From: Mycolicibacterium aurum
GTDB taxonomy: Bacteria > Actinomycetota > Actinomycetes > Mycobacteriales > Mycobacteriaceae
Assembly: GCA_900078775.1 (NCBI GenBank)
Contig: LT549889.1
Location: 2,480,001 to 2,544,000, forward strand
Direction of reading: 5' to 3'
DNA length: 64,000 bases
This document shows, piece after piece, positions 1 through 6,732 of the stretch. Under the pieces are notes generated by a model. That model ran no database searches. It was not told the origin of the DNA and saw nothing but the letters and a program-made list of their open reading frames with translations. The position numbers and the translations under genes were made by a program. Position 1 is the first letter of the stretch; each line of letters opens with the position of its first letter.

Positions 1-539
1 ACCACCGTGGTGCCGTCGGCCCGCGCGACGGCGACCCCGTGGTGCGGCGGCCGGGTGGTCACCGTGCGGGCGTGCGCGTCGCCGCTCAACAGGGCGGCGG
101 GGTCGAGCACGTCGACCGCGCCGGTGCCGTCGCTGAACAGTGTGAGCAGATCGTCGTGGGCCACCACGTGGCCGGGTTTGGCGCCACCGAACCGGGTGCC
201 GGTCAGTGCGGGCGCCGCGGTGTAGTAGTGCCGGTGATCGCCGTGCCGTTCGGTCCAGGTGCCGAGGTCGAGCACCTCGAAGCCGTCGGCGCGGGAGACG
301 AGCACGTGGCGCCCGTTGGCGGCCGGGTTGAGCCGCAGGAACCCGTCGGCCGGGAGGTCGGCGACCTGTTCGAGCGTCCCGGCGTCGAACACGAGGATGC
401 CGCCCTCATAGCTCAGGGCCAGTCGAGGTGTGGCCGTGCTCTGCTCGGCCGGTGCGGGCTGGGGTTCGGTGGCCGTGGGGGCGGAGGTGCAGGCAGCGGT
501 CAGCAGCGCGGCGCACAGCAGGATCGAGATTCGCTTCAT
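1..539 (-). CDS. AztD-type zinc metallochaperone lipoprotein (3' end outside window)
   Basis: The gene starts at the ATG ending at 539 and runs off the left edge, so only the first ~180 residues are seen. The N-terminus has a lipoprotein signal with lipobox LTAAC, predicting export and membrane anchoring. What follows reads like a beta-propeller (repeated G-H-V-L/V-F-D type blades) and has a histidine-rich HGDHRHYY stretch and PHHGVAV, as in the AztD family. In that family the protein delivers zinc to the substrate-binding protein of a zinc ABC importer. The Fur/Zur-like box just upstream (565-583) fits zinc-starvation induction. The importer genes would lie off the window or elsewhere. Family is recognised from overall pattern; zinc binding is inferred. 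Confidence 0.8.
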   Translation of the reverse strand, partial: MKRISILLCAALLTAACTSAPTATEPQPAPAEQSTATPRLALSYEGGILVFDAGTLEQVADLPADGFLRLNPAANGRHVLVSRADGFEVLDLGTWTERHGDHRHYYTAAPALTGTRFGGAKPGHVVAHDDLLTLFSDGTGAVDVLDPAALLSGDAHARTVTTRPPHHGVAVARADGTTV

Positions 540-564
540 CGTGGGCATGCCCGCGAGTCAAACA

Positions 565-583
565 GTTAATGAAAATCATTGTC
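565..583 (-). promoter_or_regulatory. Fur/Zur-family operator upstream of the zinc chaperone gene
   Basis: An AT-rich imperfect palindrome stands out in GC-rich sequence 26 bases before the lipoprotein start. The core TGAAAATCATTGTCA (570-584) matches its own reverse complement at 12 of 15 positions, and 565-583 matches the classical 19-base Fur box at 16 positions by eye. Because the gene is a zinc-chaperone homologue, Zur (FurB) is the likelier regulator than an iron-responsive Fur/IdeR; mycobacterial Zur sites have the same TGAAAATNATT core. Confidence 0.7.
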
Positions 584-611
584 AATTAGCGATACATGCA
601 CGTGAACGGTC

Positions 612-653
612 AAAAAAGAACCGCGCAGCACGTCTTGGAGACGTGCTGCGCGG
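612..653 (-). terminator. Rho-independent terminator of rpsA
   Basis: A perfect 15-bp stem (621-635 with 639-653) with a 3-base loop is followed, on the minus strand, by a run of six T (612-617). It lies 29 bases past the rpsA stop. Such canonical hairpin plus U-tract terminators are not common in mycobacteria. Confidence 0.85.
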
Positions 654-681
654 CTTCACTCGGCGAATGAGTGTCTTTTTA

Positions 682-2127
682 TCAGGCGTTGCCCGCGAGC
701 TTCTCGCGCAGGGCAGCCAGCTGGGCGTCGCTGGCCAGCGACCCACCCGCGGACTCACCCTCGGAGCGCGAAGAGCTGCTGGAGGTCGACGGGCGAGCCG
801 CTTCCTCCGCCTCGGCAGCGGCGAACTTCTCCATCTGCGCGGTGTGCATCTTGTGCCGACGCTCGGCCTCGGCGTACCGGGCCTCCCATTCGGTGCGCTG
901 CTTGTCGAAGCCCTCGAGCCATTCGTTGGTGTCGGCGTCGAAGCCCTCGGGGAAGATGTAGTTCCCCGCCTCGTCGTAGCTGTCGGCCATGCCGTACTTC
1001 GAGGGGTCGAACTCCTCGGTGTAGTCCTCGTTGGCCTGCTTGAGGCTCAGCGAGATCCGGCGACGCTCCAGGTCGATGTCGATGACCTTGACCATCGCGT
1101 CGTCGCCGACCTGGACCACCTGGTCCGGGACCTCGACGTGGCGCTCGGACAGCTCCGAGATGTGCACCAGGCCCTCGATGCCCTCCTCGACGCGGACGAA
1201 CGCACCGAACGGCACCAGCTTGGTGACCTTGCCCGGCACGATCTGGCCGATGGCGTGGGTGCGGGCGAAGTGGCGCCACGGATCTTCCTGAGTCGCCTTG
1301 AGCGACAGCGAAACCCGCTCGCGGTCCATGTCGACGTCGAGCACCTCGACGGTGACCTCGTCGCCGACGGTGACGACCTCGGACGGGTGATCGATGTGCT
1401 TCCAGGACAGCTCGGAGACGTGCACCAGGCCGTCGACGCCGCCGAGATCGACGAAGGCGCCGAAGTTGACGATCGAGGACACGACACCCTTGCGGATGGC
1501 ACCCTTGGTGAGCTGGTTGAGGAACTCGCTGCGAACCTCGGACTGGGTCTGCTCCAGCCACGCGCGGCGCGAGAGCACCACGTTGTTGCGGTTCTTGTCG
1601 AGCTCGATGATCTTGGCCTCGATCTCCTTGCCGATGTACGGCTGCAGATCGCGGACGCGGCGCATCTCGACCAGCGATGCGGGCAGGAAGCCACGCAGGC
1701 CGATGTCGAGGATCAGGCCACCCTTGACGACCTCGATGACGGTGCCCTTGACGGCCTCGTCCTTCTCCTTGAGTTCTTCGATGGTGCCCCAGGCACGCTC
1801 GTACTGAGCGCGCTTCTTGGACAGGATCAGGCGGCCTTCCTTGTCCTCCTTGGTGAGAACGAGGGCCTCGACCTCATCGCCCACGGAAACGACCTCGTTG
1901 GGGTCGACATCGTGCTTGATGGAGAGTTCGCGGGAGGGGATTACGCCTTCGGTCTTGTAACCGATATCGAGCAGAACCTCGTCACGGTCGACCTTGACGA
2001 TGGTGCCTTCGACGATGTCGCCATCGTTGAAGTACTTGATGGTCTTGTCGATCGCGGCGAGAAAGTCCTCGGCCGAGCCAATGTCGTTGATGGCTACTTG
2101 CGGCGAGGTGATGGAGGGACTTGGCAT
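682..2127 (-). CDS. rpsA: 30S ribosomal protein S1
   Basis: 481-residue S1 protein, an RNA-binding component of the 30S subunit that helps load mRNA. Four S1 (OB-fold) repeats are visible, each ending in the family's RISLSLK/RVSLSLK-type signature, the last at about residues 290-365, followed by a variable acidic, Ser-rich C-terminal tail (SSSSSRSEG). This architecture and length match actinobacterial RpsA, shorter than the six-domain E. coli protein. The ATG at 2127 gives MPSPSITSPQ, the conserved mycobacterial N-terminus; an in-frame upstream codon at 2154 is not needed. A strong terminator follows. The C-terminal tail is the region implicated in tmRNA/pyrazinoic-acid debates in M. tuberculosis. 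Confidence 0.97.
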   Translation of the reverse strand: MPSPSITSPQVAINDIGSAEDFLAAIDKTIKYFNDGDIVEGTIVKVDRDEVLLDIGYKTEGVIPSRELSIKHDVDPNEVVSVGDEVEALVLTKEDKEGRLILSKKRAQYERAWGTIEELKEKDEAVKGTVIEVVKGGLILDIGLRGFLPASLVEMRRVRDLQPYIGKEIEAKIIELDKNRNNVVLSRRAWLEQTQSEVRSEFLNQLTKGAIRKGVVSSIVNFGAFVDLGGVDGLVHVSELSWKHIDHPSEVVTVGDEVTVEVLDVDMDRERVSLSLKATQEDPWRHFARTHAIGQIVPGKVTKLVPFGAFVRVEEGIEGLVHISELSERHVEVPDQVVQVGDDAMVKVIDIDLERRRISLSLKQANEDYTEEFDPSKYGMADSYDEAGNYIFPEGFDADTNEWLEGFDKQRTEWEARYAEAERRHKMHTAQMEKFAAAEAEEAARPSTSSSSSRSEGESAGGSLASDAQLAALREKLAGNA

Positions 2128-2373
2128 GTGGTGGGTTGCTCCGGACAGGTTCAATCGTAGGGACAGTTATTTGGTGCTGCTGTGTTCTGTACTGCGGTTT
2201 TAGCTTCCCGCAGCGATACCGGACACTGCTGCGCCAGGACTTGTGCGGTGTGCCCGCGGGGCCCGGGAAATGACTGGGCACACAGGTACTGGTCAAGGGT
2301 ACTCGACCGGGTACACGCTGGACAAACCCGGTCCCCGGAGGCAGTTGCTGGTTACCCTCCTTCAGTGTCCGCG

Positions 2374-3522
2374 ATGCCGCACTTGCCGCACCCCCACCTG
2401 CCGACGTGGCCACCTACCGTCCGCAAGGCCGCCGCACCCCTGACCGCGCTGATCGCGCTGAGCGTCCTCGTCGGTCTGCTGATGATCCTGCTGACCGCGA
2501 CGAATCCGGTCGGCACCGCCATCGGATTCGTGCTGTCCAGCATCGCGATCACCGTGGTTGTGCTGTGCTACCTGTGGTTGGACCGCTGGGAACCGGAGCC
2601 GCCCCGGCTGCTGATCCTGGCCTTCCTGTGGGGCGCCTCCGTCGCCATCATCCTGTCCCTGGCGATCGAGTTGTGGGCCGACGCGGTGTTCCTGCCGACC
2701 CCGGGTCTGCCCGAGGGGTTCGAGTCGACAGCACTGCGCGCGCCGCTGATCGAAGAGGCCGCCAAGGGCCTGTTCCTGCTGATCATGATGACCGGCCGAC
2801 GCCGCCACGAACTGAACTCGCTGACCGACTGCCTGGTGTACGCCGGGCTCGTCGGCGCGGGTTTCGCCTGGTTCGAGGACATCCTCTACATCGCGGACGG
2901 CGAGACGCTGGGCTCCTCGCTGGTGACCGCCGCGCTGCGGCTGATCATGGGGCCGTTCGCGCATTCGCTGTTCCTGTCGGTGCTCGCGGTCGGCGTGTAC
3001 TTCGCGCTCAAGCAGCGCAATCCGCTCGCCAAGATGGCCTGCATCGGGGCCGGGTACGCCGGCGCGGTGTTCATGCACGCGCTGTGGAACGGGTCCTCGG
3101 TGGTCGGCGTCGAGGCGTACTTCCTGGTCTACCTGGTGTGGATGATGCCGGTCTTCGGACTGGCGATCTGGCTGGCCGTCCTGAGTCGGCGGCGCGAGCA
3201 GCAGGTGGTCGCCACCAAGCTGCCCAACATGGTGGCCGCCAATCTGGTCACCGCGAACGAGGCCAGCTGGCTGGGCTCCCTCCGCACCCGCAAGCTGGCC
3301 ATCGCGGAGGCCACCCGGCTCGGCGGCCGGGCATCGGGCAAGAGCGTCAAGGCGTTCGCCACCCAGGTGGTCGAGTTGGCGTTCGTCCGGGACCGCATCG
3401 ACCGCGGGTTCGGCGACGAACGCGTGCACGCGCTCCTGCACGAGGAGTCCTATCGGGTGCACGCCGCCCGCCAGGTCGCGGCGCCGACGCTGCAGGCGCT
3501 GGCCGGCTACCGGGTGCCCTGA
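2374..3522 (+). CDS. PrsW-family intramembrane metalloprotease
   Basis: 382-residue polytopic membrane protein of the PrsW/CPBP-like family, whose founding member does site-1 cleavage of an anti-sigma factor in Bacillus. The family's putative active-site residues are all present: EEAAK (E127, E128, K131), WFED (E168), FAHS (H197) and MHALWN (H235), each next to a hydrophobic helix. About eight membrane segments fill residues 20-280; the last ~90 residues are a charged cytoplasmic tail. The start could also be the GTG at 2365, three codons earlier. It is divergent from rpsA and its end overlaps the converging TetR gene by 16 bases. The substrate is unknown. Confidence 0.8.
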   Translation: MPHLPHPHLPTWPPTVRKAAAPLTALIALSVLVGLLMILLTATNPVGTAIGFVLSSIAITVVVLCYLWLDRWEPEPPRLLILAFLWGASVAIILSLAIELWADAVFLPTPGLPEGFESTALRAPLIEEAAKGLFLLIMMTGRRRHELNSLTDCLVYAGLVGAGFAWFEDILYIADGETLGSSLVTAALRLIMGPFAHSLFLSVLAVGVYFALKQRNPLAKMACIGAGYAGAVFMHALWNGSSVVGVEAYFLVYLVWMMPVFGLAIWLAVLSRRREQQVVATKLPNMVAANLVTANEASWLGSLRTRKLAIAEATRLGGRASGKSVKAFATQVVELAFVRDRIDRGFGDERVHALLHEESYRVHAARQVAAPTLQALAGYRVP

Positions 3523-4088
3523 GCCAGCACCACGGCCAGCTCCGCGATGCGGTCCAGATGCGCCGACGTGACGGGTTGATTCAGCGCGATCAGCCGCCAG
3601 AACACCAGGGCGCCGAGCGCATCTACGAGTAGCTCCCGATCCGCGTCCGGGGACACCTCGCCGCGGTCTGTGGCCCGGTCCAGGACGGCATGGGCCCGAT
3701 CCCGGCGGGGCCGGCCCACATACTCCATCAGCGCGGTCGACAACACCGGATCGCGCTGCCCCTCGGCGAGCAGGTCCGGGTATATCCGCCGGGTGCGGGC
3801 CTCGCCGAGCCACCCCACCACCCCGTCCAGAAGTTCGCGGAGGTCCCCGCGCAGCGATCCGGTGTCCGGCAGCGGCATATCGGGCACGCCGACGGTCTGC
3901 ACGGCCGCGGCCACCAGTTCGGCCTTGGACCCCCAGCGCCGGTACAGCGCGGCCTTGCCGACCCCGGCCCGGCGCGCGATAGCCTCCATCGACGAACCAC
4001 GAAATCCGTTCTCCGCCAACTCCGTCAGCGCCGCATCCAGCACCACGCGGGTGACCCGCTCATCCTGCGGACGGCCCGGCGTCGTCAC
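3507..4088 (-). CDS. TetR-family transcriptional regulator
   Basis: 193 residues. The N-terminal helix-turn-helix (about 12-58; ELAENGFRGSSMEAIARRAGVGKAAL) is a textbook TetR domain with the Y-R-R-W-x-S-K motif after it; the C-terminal half resembles the TetR_C ligand domain found in actinobacterial regulators. Last gene of a three-gene operon: its start overlaps the NmrA-like gene by four bases (ATGA). A perfect palindrome lies just upstream of the first gene of this operon (5405-5429), so autoregulation is likely. The ligand is unknown. Confidence 0.88.
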   Translation of the reverse strand: MTTPGRPQDERVTRVVLDAALTELAENGFRGSSMEAIARRAGVGKAALYRRWGSKAELVAAAVQTVGVPDMPLPDTGSLRGDLRELLDGVVGWLGEARTRRIYPDLLAEGQRDPVLSTALMEYVGRPRRDRAHAVLDRATDRGEVSPDADRELLVDALGALVFWRLIALNQPVTSAHLDRIAELAVVLAQGTR

Positions 4089-4933
4089 CGGCGCACCCCG
4101 GTCGCCGAGGCCACGAAGTCGGGAAAGGTGCGCGGCGCCCGGCCCGTGAGCCTTTCCACGGTATCGGTGACGGTGGCCTCCAGACCCGTGCGCACCCGGG
4201 CGTCCAGCGCGGCCAGCACCGCCGCGAACCCGGCGTCATACCCGGCGTGGGTGAGGAACTCGATGTGCTCGTCGGTGCCGACCGCGCGGTGTCGCACCGG
4301 GCGGCCGGTGATGTCGGCCAACACCGCGGCGGCCTCGTCGTAGCTCAGCGCCCGCGGGCCGGTGAGCCGGTGTTCGGCGTTGTCCACCCGGGGCGCGACC
4401 AGCAGGTGCGCCGCGGTCCGCCCGATGTCGCGGGCGTCGATGAAGGGCAGCCGCCCGGTGCCCGCCGAGGTGCGGAACTCGCCGTCGGCCCGGATGGCGT
4501 CGGCGATGGGGTGTGACCCGGTGAAGTTCTGCATGAACCAGGACGGGCGCAGAATCTGCCACTCCGGCATGGTGTCCCGCACCGCGGAGACAACCTCCCC
4601 GAGTCCCTGGGCGCCGGCGTCGACGGCCGAGGATCCCAGCATCACCACCCGGCGCACACCCTCGCACCGGGCCCGCTCCAAGAACGGGCCGACCTGTCGC
4701 GCCGGGTCGGCCTCCCCCACCGGCGCCACCAGGTAGACGCTGTCGACGCCGTCCAGTGCCGGCGCGAAGGTGCCCGGATCGGCCCAGTCGAAGCGGGTAT
4801 GCGCGCACCGGGTCGGCCCCGCCATGGCCCGGGTGGCGGTCCGCACCGTCACCCCGGGCCGGTCGCAGAGGGCCTCGACCACGGCCGACCCGGTGTTGCC
4901 GGTCGCGCCGAGCACCAGCACGGCGCCGATCAT
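4085..4933 (-). CDS. NmrA-like NAD(P)-binding protein
   Basis: 282 residues. It opens with a Rossmann motif GATGNTGSAVVEAL near the N-terminus and has the atypical short-chain-dehydrogenase layout of the NmrA/QorB (quinone oxidoreductase 2) group, with no YxxxK catalytic pair. Such proteins are NAD(P)H-dependent quinone reductases or redox sensors. It overlaps the SnoaL-like gene and the TetR gene by four bases on either side, so the three are translationally coupled. The enzyme activity is inferred only from the family. Confidence 0.82.
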   Translation of the reverse strand: MIGAVLVLGATGNTGSAVVEALCDRPGVTVRTATRAMAGPTRCAHTRFDWADPGTFAPALDGVDSVYLVAPVGEADPARQVGPFLERARCEGVRRVVMLGSSAVDAGAQGLGEVVSAVRDTMPEWQILRPSWFMQNFTGSHPIADAIRADGEFRTSAGTGRLPFIDARDIGRTAAHLLVAPRVDNAEHRLTGPRALSYDEAAAVLADITGRPVRHRAVGTDEHIEFLTHAGYDAGFAAVLAALDARVRTGLEATVTDTVERLTGRAPRTFPDFVASATGVRR

Positions 4934-5394
4934 GACGCGGCCGGGTGGAAGGCCGACACCGCATCGTCGATGCTGCCCATGGCCGCCGAGACGGCCAGCG
5001 GGTTCCAGTAATCGCGGTACCCGGTGATGCCCTGGTCACCGACGGTCACGACGGCGACGTAGTCGATGTCGTAGGGGTTGCCGGTACGAAGCACCGCTCC
5101 GGTGACACCCCATTCGACGATGAGGGTGTCCGGATCCCCGGTGTCGTGCCGGGTCTGGTGCCGGATGCCGCGGATGTCGACGTTGTCCGGGAACCCGACG
5201 AGGTAGTCGCGCACCGCGTCTTTGCCGGACACCGTGGGCCAGCCCGGCGGGGCGAACGGGAACTCCATGGCACCGTCGGGCGCCCATTCCTCGGCGAAGG
5301 CCGCCATGTCGTGGTCGAGCAGCGCCGCCACCAGCCGGTCGATCGTCGCGTGGGCGCGGCGCCTGCGGTCGCTGGGCGTGAGTTGGTCGCTCAT
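4930..5394 (-). CDS. SnoaL-like (NTF2-fold) protein
   Basis: 154 residues in a single NTF2/SnoaL cone fold, the family of polyketide cyclases, steroid isomerases and many proteins of unknown reaction. The typical features are an N-terminal helix (RLVAALLDHDMAAFAEEWAPD), then the GKDAVRDYL segment and the strand GITGYRDYWNP. The ATG at 5394 is preferred to the GTG at 5400 because AGAGG lies at a good distance. First gene of the operon with the NmrA-like and TetR genes, and its promoter region carries the palindrome at 5405-5429. Together with the NmrA-like protein it may act on a small aromatic or quinone compound; that is inference. Confidence 0.78.
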   Translation of the reverse strand: MSDQLTPSDRRRRAHATIDRLVAALLDHDMAAFAEEWAPDGAMEFPFAPPGWPTVSGKDAVRDYLVGFPDNVDIRGIRHQTRHDTGDPDTLIVEWGVTGAVLRTGNPYDIDYVAVVTVGDQGITGYRDYWNPLAVSAAMGSIDDAVSAFHPAAS

Positions 5395-5404
5395 CCTCAC
5401 CTCT

Positions 5405-5429
5405 CTAATACGGAACGGTTCCGTATTAG
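5405..5429. promoter_or_regulatory. Perfect 25-bp palindrome, probable TetR operator
   Basis: Two 12-base arms, CTAATACGGAAC and GTTCCGTATTAG, flank a single G and pair without mismatch. It lies 10 bases before the start of the SnoaL-like gene, where a repressor would cover the promoter. The core ACGGAAC-N-GTTCCGT resembles operators of actinobacterial TetR regulators. The regulator at 3507-4088 in the same operon is the obvious candidate. Confidence 0.85.
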
Positions 5430-5469
5430 ATGGAAAACCGCGCGGTACGCCCCGATATTCCTCGGAGGT

Positions 5470-6696
5470 TCAGTCGGCGGGCCGCCGGCGGAACCGGCTC
5501 AGCTGCCACAGCACCAGACCGGCCTGCAACCCGAGGGCCACCGAGATCATCGAGATCACCGTCGCGGGGAAGGCGGAGTCACCGTCGGCGCCGAACAGCT
5601 CGGTCACCCCGATCAGGCCCATCGATCCCGGCACCAGCAGCCAGAACCCGGGCAGGATCATCGCGATCGCCGGCGGGGCGCTACGCCGTCGGGAGATCGC
5701 CAGGGCCACCACGGTCAGCACCAGTCCGCCGCAGAATCCGCTGGCATAACTGCCGAAGACGAGGTCACCGAGGAACTGTCCGGCGAACGCCGTGTAGACG
5801 ATCAGGGCCAGCCACGGCAGGAAGGACAGCGGCGGCGCCAGGAAGAGCATCACGCCGACGGCGTACACCGCGACGCCCACCCACGGTGACCATGGCCCGA
5901 TCTTGTTGACCACGTCCGAGCTCAGCTGGGTGCCGTCCGCGCCCAGCAACTGGGTGGCGATCAGGATGCCGAAGGCCAGCTGCGCGATCTGCATGAATCC
6001 GCTGATCAGCCGGCTGGACCCGGAGATGACGTCGCGCGCGGTCAGTTCCACGACGGCCAACGTGATCGCCGCGCCGGGCAGGAACACCGCCAGCGGCGGG
6101 ATCAGCGCGCGCAGGCTCACGTGGTCCAGGCCCATCCGCTGCGCGCCGGCGATGCAGATCGCCGACACGGCGAACGCACTGACGGCCGGGACGAGATGCG
6201 CCAGCATCGGCAGCCGCCGACCGGCCACGCAGAACACGCCCACCATCAGGCCGAGGACCGTGGCGATCACCAGGTTCAGCGGGGTCGGCTCCATGACCAG
6301 GGCCAGGCCCGCGCTCTGGATGCCGTAACCGAGGACCGCGACCGCGCTCGGGTACCGGTTCGGCATGGCCAGGATGGCGTCGAGCCGGGCCTCCCCTTCG
6401 ACCGGGGACACCCGGCCGTGCCGGGCATCCGAGATCAGCCGGGCCAGCGGGAACGTCTGGTCGAAACGCAGGTCGTGGTCGAGGTTCGCCGCCTCCACCA
6501 CCGTGCCGGTGGTGGAGGACGGGCCGACCACCTGCACGTAATTGGGCAGCGCGATGTAGTTGTTGGGCAACCCGTAGGCCGCCGAGGCGCGGGCCAGCAT
6601 CTGCCGGATCAGGGTGACCGGGTAATTCGCGGCGCCCATCGCCGCCCCGAGCCGAGTGATGAAGCGGATCTGCTGCTGCACAGCGTGCTCGGTCAT
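5470..6696 (-). CDS. ThrE-family threonine/serine exporter
   Basis: 408 residues. It has the two-part ThrE architecture: an N-terminal cytoplasmic ThrE domain (about 1-135, PF06738-like, with QQQIRFITRLGAAMGAANYP) followed by about ten membrane helices ending in the ThrE-2 region. Corynebacterium ThrE exports L-threonine and L-serine by proton antiport. The gene stands alone, 36 bases downstream of polA on the same strand. The stop is just before the TetR palindrome region. The substrate is not shown by the sequence. Confidence 0.82.
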   Translation of the reverse strand: MTEHAVQQQIRFITRLGAAMGAANYPVTLIRQMLARASAAYGLPNNYIALPNYVQVVGPSSTTGTVVEAANLDHDLRFDQTFPLARLISDARHGRVSPVEGEARLDAILAMPNRYPSAVAVLGYGIQSAGLALVMEPTPLNLVIATVLGLMVGVFCVAGRRLPMLAHLVPAVSAFAVSAICIAGAQRMGLDHVSLRALIPPLAVFLPGAAITLAVVELTARDVISGSSRLISGFMQIAQLAFGILIATQLLGADGTQLSSDVVNKIGPWSPWVGVAVYAVGVMLFLAPPLSFLPWLALIVYTAFAGQFLGDLVFGSYASGFCGGLVLTVVALAISRRRSAPPAIAMILPGFWLLVPGSMGLIGVTELFGADGDSAFPATVISMISVALGLQAGLVLWQLSRFRRRPAD

Positions 6697-6732
6697 CGCG
6701 GCCGGTCAGTGCGCCCTGGGCTGTTCTCGCCG

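Noticed and set aside
644-676. Second small hairpin with T-run on the plus strand beside the rpsA terminator
   Set aside because: CACTC/GAGTG is only 5 bp with a wide loop, and no plus-strand gene ends here.
430-2160. Open frame opposite rpsA
   Set aside because: Leu/Val/Asp-rich mirror of the S1 repeats, crosses the rpsA terminator; no independent evidence.
2362-3813. Long open frame antisense to the PrsW gene
   Set aside because: It mirrors the high-GC coding frame of the real gene, is Arg/Gly/Ala-rich without any family motif, and extends across two gene ends.
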